Notes: generated by a model not told the origin, from the sequence alone. A DNA stretch of 64,000 nucleotides from F23-B02 sp963620985 (GCA_963620985.1 CAVFCI010000002.1:1-64000); one strand, 5' to 3'. Shown: positions 8,775-17,299, counted from the stretch's first letter. Translations and numbers: made by a program.

Positions 8775-8819
8775 CCTTCCGCACTTGCATTTCTGCAAGA
8801 AACGCGGAAGGGCTTTTTT
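8775..8819 (+). terminator. Rho-independent terminator
   Basis: CCTTCCGC (8775-8782) pairs with GCGGAAGG (8804-8811), with an inner CTTGCA/TGCAAG stem, and is followed by a T-run on the plus strand. No plus-strand gene precedes it within the window, which suggests that its upstream gene was lost when the island was rearranged. Confidence 0.65.
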
Positions 8820-8919
8820 GATTTCTTGCAATACCACCTGATTTTTCGGTCTGAGACTTTTTCTCCGTATATTCAGTCGACAAAGAAATTTGTCGGAAAT
8901 ATTGAAAGGAGAAATGCCC

Positions 8920-9093
8920 ATGACAATTTTTGAAACCGTCAAAACAACGGTCACGCCGAGAATGGCGGCGGAACATTTCGGGCTGAGCGTCAGCCGAAAT
9001 GGGATGGTCTGTTGTCCTTTTCACGACGACCGGCACCCGAGCATGAAGCTGTATGAGGATCATTTCCAACCTTTCCGCCAAGCTGCAGCGTGA
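8920..9093 (+). pseudogene. Truncated CHC2 zinc-finger primase (N-terminal fragment)
   Basis: The first 48 codons read as the start of a mobile-element primase: TIFETVKTTVTPRMAAEHFG, then a CHC2-type metal site VCCPFHDDRHPSMKLY. An AAAGGAG site lies seven bases upstream of ATG 8920. Primases of this type run to 300 residues or more, but here the frame leaves the homology after residue 48 and ends at 9093. At the breakpoint an unrelated small frame starts (9053-9178). The simplest reading is an internal deletion of a mobilizable element. Confidence 0.72.
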
Positions 9094-9178
9094 AAGTATC
9101 CGATACAAGGAAGTCGTGGAACTGGCTGATGTGCTGGGCTACGACATCGTATGGCAGAAACGGAGGGATAACCGATGA
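9053..9178 (+). CDS. Small 41-residue fragment, regulator-like C-terminal tail
   Basis: The frame reads from ATG 9053 to the stop at 9176-9178 and ends VLGYDIVWQKRR before the last three residues. That ending resembles the C-terminus of small helix-turn-helix proteins carried by Firmicute mobile elements. It overlaps the primase fragment in another frame, and its stop overlaps the MobV start as ATGA. It is probably the tail of a longer gene whose front was deleted; I do not assign a function. Confidence 0.45.
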   Translation: MRIISNLSAKLQRESIRYKEVVELADVLGYDIVWQKRRDNR

Positions 9179-9774
9179 AAGCACAGTATGCCATTCTTCG
9201 CTTTGCCAAGTACAAAGGACCGGAAATTGGGCATATTGAGTCCCACAACGAGCGCACTAAGGAGAAGTACGCCAGCAATCCCGATATTGACGCCTCCCGC
9301 AGCCATCTGAATTTCTATTTGGTATCACCGGAACGCAAATACCGTGCGGAAGCCGAAAAACAGATTGCCGAGGCAGGCTGCCGCACCCGTTCCGACAGCG
9401 TGCGGGTGGTGGAAGCGCTGGTGACCGCCAGCCCGGAGTTTTTCAAGGGTAAGAAAAAGGCGGAGGTCAGAGCCTATTTCACCGAAGCGCTGGCGTTCAT
9501 CGAAAAATATCAGTCCAAGGTCACGATCATCTCCGCCGTGGTGCATATGGACGAGAAAACGCCCCATATGCACCTTTGTTTTGTACCGCTGACAGAGGAC
9601 AAGCGGCTCAGTGCCAAGGAGATTGTAGGCAACAAGAAAAAGCTGGAGATTCAGCGCAAGCTTTCCGAGCTGGATGAGCTTCACCGCACCGTGGATTCCA
9701 TCCCCGATGCCGTAATCCGGGAATACACCGAGCGGAAATATGTGCATCACAGTCGAATGAATCAAGAAATCTGA
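9175..9774 (+). CDS. MobV/Pre-type relaxase, C-terminally truncated
   Basis: MobV relaxases nick and carry the strand during mobilization of small elements. The 199 residues contain the family's start, with an N-terminal K-x-K/HN-type region (ESHNERTKEKYASNPDID) and the metal-binding triad VVHMDEKTPHMHLCFVPL at about residues 121-138. Full-length MobV proteins usually exceed 400 residues, so this one lacks the C-terminal half and ends with VHHSRMNQEI, which I do not recognise as part of the family. The gene is coupled by ATGA to the small upstream frame. It may keep nicking activity, but mobilization is doubtful. The pairing with a TnpX-like recombinase recalls Tn4451 TnpZ-TnpX. Confidence 0.82.
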   Translation: MKAQYAILRFAKYKGPEIGHIESHNERTKEKYASNPDIDASRSHLNFYLVSPERKYRAEAEKQIAEAGCRTRSDSVRVVEALVTASPEFFKGKKKAEVRAYFTEALAFIEKYQSKVTIISAVVHMDEKTPHMHLCFVPLTEDKRLSAKEIVGNKKKLEIQRKLSELDELHRTVDSIPDAVIREYTERKYVHHSRMNQEI

Positions 9775-9805
9775 GGCAATAATAAACACGAAACGGAGGA
9801 ATTCT

Positions 9806-9985
9806 ATGGCAGAAATCAAGGAAATGAAACCAGACATGACCGAACAGAAAAAGCAGGCTGTCATCGAACAGCTCTGGCTGACTTATTACAATGATACGCT
9901 ATTTGCAAAGGGACTGATCACGGAAGAACAGCGCAATAAGATGCGTCTGATGATCAAGAGCCGTACTGCTGCAAAAACGCGATAA
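9806..9985 (+). CDS. Small SHOCT-like protein of a mobile element
   Basis: A 59-residue protein with GGAGG seven bases before ATG 9806. The C-terminal part (LFAKGLITEEQRNKMRLMI) fits the short SHOCT-type helical pattern. It lies between the MobV gene and the serine recombinase, all on the plus strand. In Tn4451-like elements small accessory frames occupy this position. I infer a helper of excision or mobilization but see no catalytic motif. Confidence 0.65.
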   Translation: MAEIKEMKPDMTEQKKQAVIEQLWLTYYNDTLFAKGLITEEQRNKMRLMIKSRTAAKTR

Positions 9986-10124
9986 GATAAATATGGCGGC
10001 AATCGAGGGATACGGTTGCCGCCTGATTTTTTTGACAACTTTTCAGATCATCTTGAAAAGTTCATTTATTTGCGATATAATATTCACAGATGATGATATA
10101 ACGAACTTTATGAAAGGAACCATT

Positions 10125-11813
10125 ATGGATATACATTCTGTCAGACAACAGCTGCGGATGAAAAGCATCTACGATATTCCGCTTCGGGTGACCTATTATG
10201 CCCGTGTTTCTTCGGAATCGGATGAGCAGCTGAATTCTCTGGGCAACCAGATCAGTTATTATGAAGATTTCATCAGAAAGAACGCCGCGTGGACATTCAT
10301 GCCGGGATATATCGACGAGGGACTGTCCGGTATCTCCACCAAACGCCGCGAGAATTTCAACCGCATGGTAGATGATGCCGAGGCCGGTAAATTTGACCTT
10401 GTCATCACAAAGGAGATTTCCCGTTTTGCACGTAACACGCTGGACTCCATCCAGTATACCAGACAGCTGCTGAATGCGGGAGTGGGTGTATTTTTCCAGA
10501 ACGACAACATCAACACCTTTGATGAGGACTCCGAGCTTCGCCTGTCCATCATGTCCTCCATTGCACAGGACGAACTCCGCAAGCTGTCCTCCCGTGTAAA
10601 ATTCGGACATCAGCAGGCCATCAAGCAAAATGTCGTGCTGGGTAACAGCCGCATCTTTGGATATATCAAAAATAATGGCCGTTTGGTGATTGATGAGGAA
10701 CAAGCCGTGATGGTACGTGAACTGTTTGAGTTGTACGCTACCGACGAATACTCCATGAAGCAGCTTGAAATTCTGTTCTGGGAAAAAGGATACCGCAACC
10801 ACAACGGCAAGAAGATCGCCCACTCCACCATGTCGGGCATGATCTCCAATCCCAAATACAAGGGCTACTATGTGGGCAACAAGGTTAAAGTGGTCGATAT
10901 GTTCACCAAAAAGCAAAAATTCCTCCCTCCGGAGGAATGGGTCATGTTCAAGGACGAAACCGGAGAGATTGTACCGGCTATCGTATCAGAAGAACTATGG
11001 GAACAGGCCAACGCCGTACTCCGCAAGAGAAGTGAGGATGTGAAGAACCGTCAGGGTGTCTGCAATCACGCCAACCTTTTGACCGGAAAACTGTTCTGTA
11101 CCCATTGCGGTACACCTTACTACCGCCGTGACTCCGTAGATCGGCAAGGAAATAAAAACTCCAAGTGGGTTTGTTCCGGTAAGATCAACAACGGTAAGGA
11201 CAGCTGCGATTCCATTCCGATTTATGAAAAGGAACTCATTCCCGTACTCTTTGAAGTGTTCCGTGATACCAGAGAAGCCTCTGCCGCCATGCTGGAAGAA
11301 TACGAGCAGATGTACCGTTCCATGACCAGCGACGGCAACATCGAAAAGAAGATTGAAACTGCACAGGCAACCATCGAGCTGACCTTGAAAAAGAAAAGCA
11401 AGCTGTTGGAACTGGTAGCCCTCGACAGTATCACCCCCGCTGATTTCAAGACCATGACCGCACAGTGCAATGCCGACATCAAGGCGGCTGAGCAGGAACT
11501 TGCCGAGCTTCGGGAACAGCAGGAGTCTAGTGAGGCATTCCGCAGCAACATGGAGCGTATCCGCAAGGTGCTTCGGGATGCCGAGCGTGACTGTCAAAAC
11601 GGCGAGATCACCAAGGAGTTTATCGATACCTTCATCGATAAAATCTTCGCTACGCCGGAGGGTAACGGCACCATGCGGCTGGACATCAAGATTTTCACCG
11701 GCGAAAGCTGTGAAAAGTATCTTGAAAAACTTAAAAGGCGGTCAAATCCCGAAGTTTCTACGGGTCACACGTTCAAGAAGATGATTCAGGCATACGAAAA
11801 CGGCCTGAAGTGA
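10125..11813 (+). CDS. Large serine recombinase, TnpX-like
   Basis: This 562-residue site-specific recombinase would excise and integrate the element. The resolvase domain (residues about 20-165) has YYARVSS, with the catalytic serine at about residue 29, and later ITKEISRFARNTLD and IMSSIAQDELRKLSSRVKFG. A recombinase domain and a zinc-ribbon (LFCTHCGTPYYR, then WVCSG, then DSC) follow, then a coiled coil at about 420-490. ATG 10125 has AAAGGA ten bases upstream; the longer open frame from 9993 lacks such a site. It looks intact, unlike the primase and MobV genes before it. It is the last gene before chromosomal obgE, so the right attachment site should lie nearby. The mate is outside the window. 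Confidence 0.93.
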   Translation: MDIHSVRQQLRMKSIYDIPLRVTYYARVSSESDEQLNSLGNQISYYEDFIRKNAAWTFMPGYIDEGLSGISTKRRENFNRMVDDAEAGKFDLVITKEISRFARNTLDSIQYTRQLLNAGVGVFFQNDNINTFDEDSELRLSIMSSIAQDELRKLSSRVKFGHQQAIKQNVVLGNSRIFGYIKNNGRLVIDEEQAVMVRELFELYATDEYSMKQLEILFWEKGYRNHNGKKIAHSTMSGMISNPKYKGYYVGNKVKVVDMFTKKQKFLPPEEWVMFKDETGEIVPAIVSEELWEQANAVLRKRSEDVKNRQGVCNHANLLTGKLFCTHCGTPYYRRDSVDRQGNKNSKWVCSGKINNGKDSCDSIPIYEKELIPVLFEVFRDTREASAAMLEEYEQMYRSMTSDGNIEKKIETAQATIELTLKKKSKLLELVALDSITPADFKTMTAQCNADIKAAEQELAELREQQESSEAFRSNMERIRKVLRDAERDCQNGEITKEFIDTFIDKIFATPEGNGTMRLDIKIFTGESCEKYLEKLKRRSNPEVSTGHTFKKMIQAYENGLK

Positions 11814-11835
11814 TCCTGCCTGAAGACAGCGAAAA

Positions 11836-11866
11836 CGATGCCTGCGTAATACAGGCATCGTTTTTT
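11836..11866 (+). terminator. Terminator after the serine recombinase
   Basis: A nine-base perfect stem, CGATGCCTG (11836-11844) with CAGGCATCG (11852-11860), has a seven-base loop and is followed by TTTTTT. It separates the element from obgE. The attachment junction is likely in or next to 11814-11900. Confidence 0.85.
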
Positions 11867-11903
11867 ACTTTACATTATAATATTAAAAATATAATTAAAT
11901 GCA

Positions 11904-13187
11904 TCAGTCTCTGTATTCAAATTCGAGATTGTAGATGCTCACGGTGTCGCCGTCCTGAATGCCCATGTCCTCCATGCGCTTATACACGCCGTTGTCGCGC
12001 AGGACGCGGTCAAAATACATCATGCTCTCATTGTCCGAGAAGTTCACGGAGGCCATGAGCCTTTGCAGCCAGCCGCCCTCAACGACCCATACATCGTCGT
12101 ACTTTTCGATCGTAAGAGCCTCGGACGTGTCAATGACCGGCTCGGGCGGGACGTAGTCGGCCTCAAAGCGTATAACGGGCGGCAGCTCGCGCAGCATATC
12201 GGCGGCCATATTCACAAGCTCGTGCGTTCCGCTGTGCGTTGCGGCGCTCATCTCGAAGAACTCGTAGCCGAGAGCCTTGACATGCGCCTTGAGCCGCTCT
12301 ATATTTTCGCGGTCATCGCCGCACAGGTCGCACTTGTTTGCCGCAACTATCTGCCTGCGGGCAGCGAGCTCGGCGGAATACTCCCTAAGCTCGGCGTTTA
12401 TCGCGTCGAAGTCCTCAACGGGGTCGCGCCCCTCGGAGCCTGAAACGTCAACAAGATGTATCAGCAGGCGGCAGCGGTCGATATGCCGCAGAAAATCGTG
12501 ACCGAGACCCGCGCCCTCGGATGCGCCCTCGATTATGCCGGGAATATCGGCCATAACAAAGGAGCGCCCCTCATCGACATACACAACGCCGAGATTGGGA
12601 AACAGCGTCGTGAAGTGATAGTTTGCGATCTTGGGATGCGCCTTGCTGACGACCGACAGCAGCGTGGACTTGCCCACGTTGGGAAAGCCCACAAGCCCCA
12701 CGTCGGCAAGGAGCTTGAGTTCGAGCGTTATATCATGCGCCTCGCCGGGCAGACCGGGCTTTGCAAAGCGCGGCACCTGTCTTGTGGGCGTGGCAAAATG
12801 CTTGTTGCCCCAGCCGCCCTTGCCGCCGCGCGCGGCGATATAGTCCTTGCCGTCGGACATGTCGTGCATGATAGCGCCCGTCTCGGTATCGCGCACGAGA
12901 GTGCCGCGCGGTACGCGGATATACAGGCTCTCGCCGTCCCTTCCGGAGCAGCGCTTGCCCTGACCGTCCGCGCCCGTACCTGCAACGTACTTGCGTTTGT
13001 ATCTGAAGTCCATCAGGGTGGACATGTTATCGTCAACGACGAAAACGATATCGCCTCCCCTGCCGCCGTCGCCGCCGTCGGGACCTCCCGCCGCGACATA
13101 CTTCTCGCGGTGGAACGCGACTGCGCCGTTGCCGCCGTTGCCGGCCTTTATCGTTATCCGTGCCTTATCAACAAAAGAGGTTGCCAT
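11904..13187 (-). CDS. obgE: GTPase ObgE/CgtA
   Basis: Obg is an essential GTPase linked to 50S maturation and stress signalling. The 427-residue product shows the glycine-rich Obg fold (KAGNGGNGAVAFHREKY, then GGPDGGDGG), the G1 motif GFPNVGKSTLL, the G3 motif DIPGIIEGA, NKCD for G4, and a C-terminal OCT domain (about 350-427). ATG 13187 is used because AGTGAGG lies six bases upstream; GTG 13199 falls in that site. The usual Firmicute order rplU-(prp)-rpmA-obg is kept here on the minus strand, except that a 378-base palindrome-rich stretch lies between rpmA and obgE. The 3' end is 90 bases from the recombinase and is intact. Confidence 0.97.
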   Translation of the reverse strand: MATSFVDKARITIKAGNGGNGAVAFHREKYVAAGGPDGGDGGRGGDIVFVVDDNMSTLMDFRYKRKYVAGTGADGQGKRCSGRDGESLYIRVPRGTLVRDTETGAIMHDMSDGKDYIAARGGKGGWGNKHFATPTRQVPRFAKPGLPGEAHDITLELKLLADVGLVGFPNVGKSTLLSVVSKAHPKIANYHFTTLFPNLGVVYVDEGRSFVMADIPGIIEGASEGAGLGHDFLRHIDRCRLLIHLVDVSGSEGRDPVEDFDAINAELREYSAELAARRQIVAANKCDLCGDDRENIERLKAHVKALGYEFFEMSAATHSGTHELVNMAADMLRELPPVIRFEADYVPPEPVIDTSEALTIEKYDDVWVVEGGWLQRLMASVNFSDNESMMYFDRVLRDNGVYKRMEDMGIQDGDTVSIYNLEFEYRD

Positions 13188-13290
13188 ATTTCGCCTCACT
13201 GTAATATTATCGTTTCACTCAGATCCTGTCAGCAGCTCAAAAAAGCAGTCAAAGGCCGCAGAGTTGTCTGCATAACAGAGCCCTATAATA

Positions 13291-13555
13291 AATGCCGGAC
13301 GGGATTCGTCCGGCATCGCAGACTGTCAAAAAGCATCCGCTACTGCGTAAAGATAACCGCGCAGCGGGGGAGCTCGAGGGGGCAAGACCCGCCTCGAGTT
13401 AGATAAACCGCCGTCGAAATCCTTGAAATTTCAAGGATTTCGGTAAAAGCATTTTGAATACTTTCAAAATGCTCGGCGGAAAAGTGCAGTCAAAAAAGTC
13501 CCTCGAGGGACTTTTTTGACAAGCTGAAATGCCGGACGGGATTCGTCCGGCATCG
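13291..13555. repeat. Palindrome-rich intergenic element bounded by 28-bp direct repeats
   Basis: Identical 28-bp hairpin repeats (core TGCCGGACG-GGATT-CGTCCGGCA) lie at 13291-13318 and 13528-13555. Between them are a CTCGAGG/CCTCGAG stem (13373-13398), a 28-bp perfect palindrome (13415-13442), an 11-bp stem AGCATTTTGAA (13448-13458 with 13463-13473), outer arms CCGCCG/CGGCGG that enclose both, and a 32-bp perfect palindrome (13489-13520) with A and T runs resembling a bidirectional terminator. The edges contain TGTCAAAAA and TTTTTTGACA, which look like imperfect terminal repeats. The layout fits a small non-autonomous mobile unit or a structured RNA. No coding frame is supported. Confidence 0.8.
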
Positions 13556-13565
13556 TCATGTTAAT

Positions 13566-13829
13566 TTACTGAGCGATCTCTTCGTAAACAGAAACCTGCT
13601 TGCGATCCTTATCCTTGCGCTCGAACTTTACCTTGCCGTCTACGAGGGCGAACAGGGTGTCGTCCTTACCCTTACCAACGTTGGTGCCGGGATGGATCTT
13701 AGTTCCGCGCTGTCTGACGAGGATATTGCCGGCCAGGACGAACTGACCGTCTGCTCTTTTAACACCAAGACGCTTGGACTCACTGTCGCGGCCATTCTTG
13801 GTAGAACCCATACCTTTTTTATGTGCCAT
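13566..13829 (-). CDS. rpmA: 50S ribosomal protein L27
   Basis: L27 reaches the peptidyl-transferase centre with its N-terminus. The 87-residue product starts MAHKKGMGSTKNGRDSESKR and matches the family along its length. In most Firmicutes L27 begins with an extension of about nine residues ending in FFA, which the protease Prp removes. Here stop codons precede ATG 13829 in frame, GGAGGTG lies about 11 bases upstream, and the mature A-H-K-K sequence follows the Met directly. There is also no prp gene in the 38 bases between rplU and rpmA. The organism therefore seems to use the unprocessed form. Confidence 0.97.
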   Translation of the reverse strand: MAHKKGMGSTKNGRDSESKRLGVKRADGQFVLAGNILVRQRGTKIHPGTNVGKGKDDTLFALVDGKVKFERKDKDRKQVSVYEEIAQ

Positions 13830-13867
13830 TAAGGTTACACCTCCATTATCAGTAGTAGCGGGGAAAA

Positions 13868-14182
13868 TTATGCGTTGATGGTTTCGATCTGAACCTTGGT
13901 ATAAGGCTGTCTGTGACCCTGCGTTCTGCGATAGCCCTTTTTGGGCTTCATCTTGTAAACGCGGACCTTCTTGCCCTTGCCGTTCTTTACGACATTTGCG
14001 GAAACAGTAGCGCCGTCGATAACGGGAGCACCGAAAACGGTGCTGTCGCCGTCGATAACTGCGAGAACCTTGTCAAACTTAACGGTCTCGCCGGCCTCAA
14101 CGTCAAGCTTCTCAACGAAGATAACGTCGCCCTCTGCCACGCGGTACTGCTTGCCGCCGGTCATGATGATAGCATGCTTCAT
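13868..14182 (-). CDS. rplU: 50S ribosomal protein L21
   Basis: A 104-residue L21 with the family core IIMTGGKQYRVAEGD at the start and KKGYRRTQGHRQPYTKVQI at the end, where the rRNA-binding loop lies. It is the first gene of rplU-rpmA-obgE on the minus strand. The start ATG 14182 has a purine-rich AAAGGA site upstream. The 14183-14300 leader contains GC-rich inverted sequence (a CCGGAC/GTCCGG-type pairing) that could form an L21-binding leader as known from other Firmicutes, but I cannot match it with certainty. Confidence 0.97.
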   Translation of the reverse strand: MKHAIIMTGGKQYRVAEGDVIFVEKLDVEAGETVKFDKVLAVIDGDSTVFGAPVIDGATVSANVVKNGKGKKVRVYKMKPKKGYRRTQGHRQPYTKVQIETINA

Positions 14183-14344
14183 AAATCAACGATCCTTTCT
14201 TCAGGTCTCGCTCTCATGGGTGCCGGACAAAAGCCGGACTTCCGACCCATTCAATGCGGCTCGAATAGCATATCACTTCAGCCCTGAAATGTCAATGCTT
14301 TTTCGCATCCCTCCGCGGTTTTTCTCGCAGGTGCAATGCCGTGG

Positions 14345-14373
14345 TTGCAAAACACGGTCAAACATGAGATAAT
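14345..14373 (+). promoter_or_regulatory. Promoter of cardiolipin synthase gene
   Basis: TTGCAA (14345-14350) and GATAAT (14368-14373) are separated by 17 bases and lie about 45 bases before the GTG start at 14419, which itself is preceded by GGAG. Confidence 0.6.
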
Positions 14374-14418
14374 AAATAATATATTAAATAAAGATTTGCG
14401 AGAAAGGAGAGCATACGA

Positions 14419-15936
14419 GTGCTGAAGAAACTGCTTTCACGAACCGCGATCACTGCACTGCTGATAATCGTGCAGATCGCGTGGATAGCGGCGCTGCTGC
14501 TGCGTCTGGGCGACGCTATGCCGATACTTAACTACATCCTGCGCATACTGAGCCTTATCGCCATCCTGCACGTCATAAAAAACGACATGGATCCATCGTA
14601 CAAGGTCAGCTGGGTGCTGTTCATTGCGCTTTTGCCGCTGTTCGGAGGACTTATGTATGTCCTGTTCGGCAACAAGCGCCCGACGAAATTTGCACGCGAA
14701 AGGCTCAATGTCCAGCTTGAGGACACTCAGCGCTACTACAGCCTGCGTCCCTCGGCAGCCGAGGAGATCGACGACGATGGGGTGCGGGGGCTGTTTAGGT
14801 ATCTTGAAGACTACAGCGGCTACAGAGCCTGCCGCGATACGCTCACGGAGTATTTTCCCGTCGGCGAGGCAATGTACGCAAGCCTGCTGCCCGAGCTTGA
14901 AAAGGCGGAAAAATTCATTTTCCTCGAATATTTCATCATAAATCAGGGGCAGATGTGGGACTCGGTGCTGGAGGTGCTGCGCAGCAAGGTCGCACAGGGC
15001 GTGGATGTTCGCGTCATATACGACGATGTGGGCTGCGCCGACTACCTGCCGGCAAATTATTATCAGACCCTGCGCAGCTACGGCATCAAGGCCGTGGCCT
15101 TCAACAAATTCGTGCCTCTGGTCAGCATCGTCATGAATAACCGCGACCACCGCAAGATAACCGTCATCGACGGCAAGGTCGGCTTCATCGGCGGCATAAA
15201 CATAAGCGACGAGTATATAAACAGGAAGGAGCGCTTCGGCCACTGGAAGGACACGGGGCTCATGTTCAAGGGCGCGGGAGTTGAAAACCTCACGCTCATG
15301 TTCCTTGAAATGTGGAACGCCTTCAACGAAAGCGAGGGCTGCTACAGCGATTATGTGCCCGAGCAGTACGAAGAGCGCGGCAGCCAGAGCGACGGCTATG
15401 TCCTCAGCTTTTCCGACAGCCCGCTCGACGACGAAAACACGAGCGAAAATGTCTACACCGATATACTCTACAGCGCAAACGACTATGTTTATATAACAAC
15501 GCCCTACCTTGCTATTGACAGCAGCCTGCAAAACGCGCTGTGCATGGCGGCAAAGCGCGGCGTTGACGTGCGGCTCATAACTCCGGGAATACCCGACAAA
15601 AAGATGGTATACCGCCTGACAAGGTCGTATTACGCCTCGCTTCTCCGCGCAGGCGTAAAGATATATGAATACACTCCGGGCTTTATCCACGCGAAAAGCT
15701 TTGTCTCCGACGATAAGCTCGGCGTTGTCGGCACGATAAACATGGACTACCGCAGCCTGTATCTGCACTTCGAATGCGGAACGCTGATGTACGACAGTCC
15801 CGCCGTCATAGACCTCAGAAACGACGATCTTGCAACTATCGAAAAATGCCGCAAAATAGAGCTGTGCGACTGCCATACGAGCTTCTTCGGCGAGCTTCTC
15901 GACCGCATACTGCGCGTCCTCGCTCCGCTGCTTTGA
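14419..15936 (+). CDS. cls: Cardiolipin synthase (phospholipase D family)
   Basis: This membrane enzyme condenses two phosphatidylglycerol molecules to cardiolipin and glycerol. The 505 residues begin with two membrane helices (about 8-30 and 38-60, then a PLDNase_N-like segment), followed by two HKD sites: DHRKITVIDGKVGFIGG (about 238-254) and HAKSFVSDDKLGVVGTIN (about 423-440). Length and architecture are those of Bacillus-type ClsA. The start is GTG 14419 with a GGAG site nine bases upstream. It is monocistronic and faces ackA tail to tail. Confidence 0.95.
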   Translation: MLKKLLSRTAITALLIIVQIAWIAALLLRLGDAMPILNYILRILSLIAILHVIKNDMDPSYKVSWVLFIALLPLFGGLMYVLFGNKRPTKFARERLNVQLEDTQRYYSLRPSAAEEIDDDGVRGLFRYLEDYSGYRACRDTLTEYFPVGEAMYASLLPELEKAEKFIFLEYFIINQGQMWDSVLEVLRSKVAQGVDVRVIYDDVGCADYLPANYYQTLRSYGIKAVAFNKFVPLVSIVMNNRDHRKITVIDGKVGFIGGINISDEYINRKERFGHWKDTGLMFKGAGVENLTLMFLEMWNAFNESEGCYSDYVPEQYEERGSQSDGYVLSFSDSPLDDENTSENVYTDILYSANDYVYITTPYLAIDSSLQNALCMAAKRGVDVRLITPGIPDKKMVYRLTRSYYASLLRAGVKIYEYTPGFIHAKSFVSDDKLGVVGTINMDYRSLYLHFECGTLMYDSPAVIDLRNDDLATIEKCRKIELCDCHTSFFGELLDRILRVLAPLL

Positions 15937-15942
15937 CAAAAA

Positions 15943-15973
15943 ACTGCCGTCCCTTCTGTTCAGGGACGGCAGT
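15943..15973. terminator. Bidirectional terminator between cls and ackA
   Basis: A perfect 12-base stem, ACTGCCGTCCCT (15943-15954) with AGGGACGGCAGT (15962-15973), has A-rich sequence before it and T-rich sequence after it, so it can serve the convergent cls and ackA genes. Confidence 0.88.
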
Positions 15974-15994
15974 GATTTTTTATGTGGATGTGGC

Positions 15995-17191
15995 TCAGCC
16001 GACGATGTCGCGGGTATCGCGTGCGATAACGAGCTCCTCGTTGGTGGGGATGACAAAGACCTTGACCTTGGAGTCGGGGGTGGAGATCATGATGTCCTCG
16101 CCGCGCTTGGAGTTTGCCTCGTCGTCGATGGTAACGCCCAGATAGCCGAAGTACTCGGCAATGGCCTTGCGGGAGCTCTTGGAGTTCTCGCCTACGCCTG
16201 CGGTGAACACGATAGCGTCAACACCGTTCATTGCCGCGACATAGGAGCCTGCGACCTTGGCGACCCAGTAGTGGAACATATCCAGAGCAAGCTGTGCGCG
16301 CTCGTTGCCCTCGGCAGCCGCATCGTCAAGATCGCGGAAGTCGGAGGAAACACCGGAAACGCCCAGAACGCCGGACTTCTTGTTGAGTATATTGAGCATC
16401 TCGTCGATGCTGATGCCGTACTTGTTCATGATAAACTGGATAACGCCCGCGTCCAGATCGCCGCAGCGGGTGCCCATGGGGAGACCGACCAGCGGGGTGA
16501 AGCCCATGGAGGTATCCACGCACTTGCCGCCGTCGATAGCGGCGATGGAGCTGCCGTTGCCCATGTGGCAGGAGACTATCTTCAGCTCCTCGATGGGCTT
16601 GCCCATAAGCTCTGCGCAGCGACCCGAAACGTAGCGGTGCGAGGTGCCGTGGAAGCCGTAGCGGCGGATGCCGTCGTTCTGATAGTACTCATAGGGAACT
16701 GCGTACATGTAGGCCTTGCCGGGCATGGTCTGATGGAAGGCGGTGTCGAACACTGCGACCATGGGAACATCGCCCATAACGTCGCGGCAGGCATTGATGC
16801 CGATGATGTTTGCCGGATTGTGCAGCGGTGCAAAGGGTGTGCACTCCTTGAGCGCTTCCATGACTGCATCGTCGATGCGCACGGAGGAAGCAAACTTCTC
16901 GCCGCCGTGAACGACGCGGTGGCCGACAGCGTCGATCTCCTTCATGGAGGCGACAACGCCGTACTCTGCGCTGGTGAGCTTGTCGATAACAGCGGCTATA
17001 GCCTCGGCGTGGGTAGGCATTGCAACGTCCTCGTTGAATACGGGCTTGCCGCCGACCAGCGGAGTGTGCTTGAGGTGGCCGTCAAGACCGATGCGCTCGC
17101 AGAGACCCTTTGCCATGACAGACTCGGTCTCCATGTCGATCAGCTGATACTTCAGAGAAGAGCTGCCTGCGTTGATAACAAGAATTTTCAT
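15995..17191 (-). CDS. ackA: Acetate kinase
   Basis: AckA converts acetyl phosphate and ADP to acetate and ATP, the energy-yielding step of acetogenic fermentation. The 398-residue protein has the ASKHA start INAGSSSLKYQ, the catalytic-Arg segment HRVVHGGEKF, FHGTSHRYVS with the active-site His, GTRCGDLDAG, and VFTAGVGENS. Length is standard. No pta gene is adjacent in the window. The divergent gene tmcAL uses acetate as substrate. A run of AT-rich DNA at 17200-17290 holds the promoters; a minus-strand TATAAT is visible but its -35 is weak. Confidence 0.97.
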   Translation of the reverse strand: MKILVINAGSSSLKYQLIDMETESVMAKGLCERIGLDGHLKHTPLVGGKPVFNEDVAMPTHAEAIAAVIDKLTSAEYGVVASMKEIDAVGHRVVHGGEKFASSVRIDDAVMEALKECTPFAPLHNPANIIGINACRDVMGDVPMVAVFDTAFHQTMPGKAYMYAVPYEYYQNDGIRRYGFHGTSHRYVSGRCAELMGKPIEELKIVSCHMGNGSSIAAIDGGKCVDTSMGFTPLVGLPMGTRCGDLDAGVIQFIMNKYGISIDEMLNILNKKSGVLGVSGVSSDFRDLDDAAAEGNERAQLALDMFHYWVAKVAGSYVAAMNGVDAIVFTAGVGENSKSSRKAIAEYFGYLGVTIDDEANSKRGEDIMISTPDSKVKVFVIPTNEELVIARDTRDIVG

Positions 17192-17299
17192 TCCAAGATT
17201 CCTTTCTTATTGTAAAAATCACAAAATAATTGTATTATAAAATCATACATAATTCATTTTAATACATTTTGCACAAAAATCAAGTTATTTTTGAAAGGG

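Noticed and set aside
13489..13520. 32-bp palindrome considered as a CRISPR repeat or parS site
   Set aside because: It is single copy in the window, AT-edged like a terminator, and does not match the parS consensus TGTTTCACGTGAAACA.
14437..16056. 539-codon minus-strand frame opposite cardiolipin synthase
   Set aside because: The plus-strand gene has two HKD motifs and a promoter; the antisense frame has no family features and crosses a bidirectional terminator.
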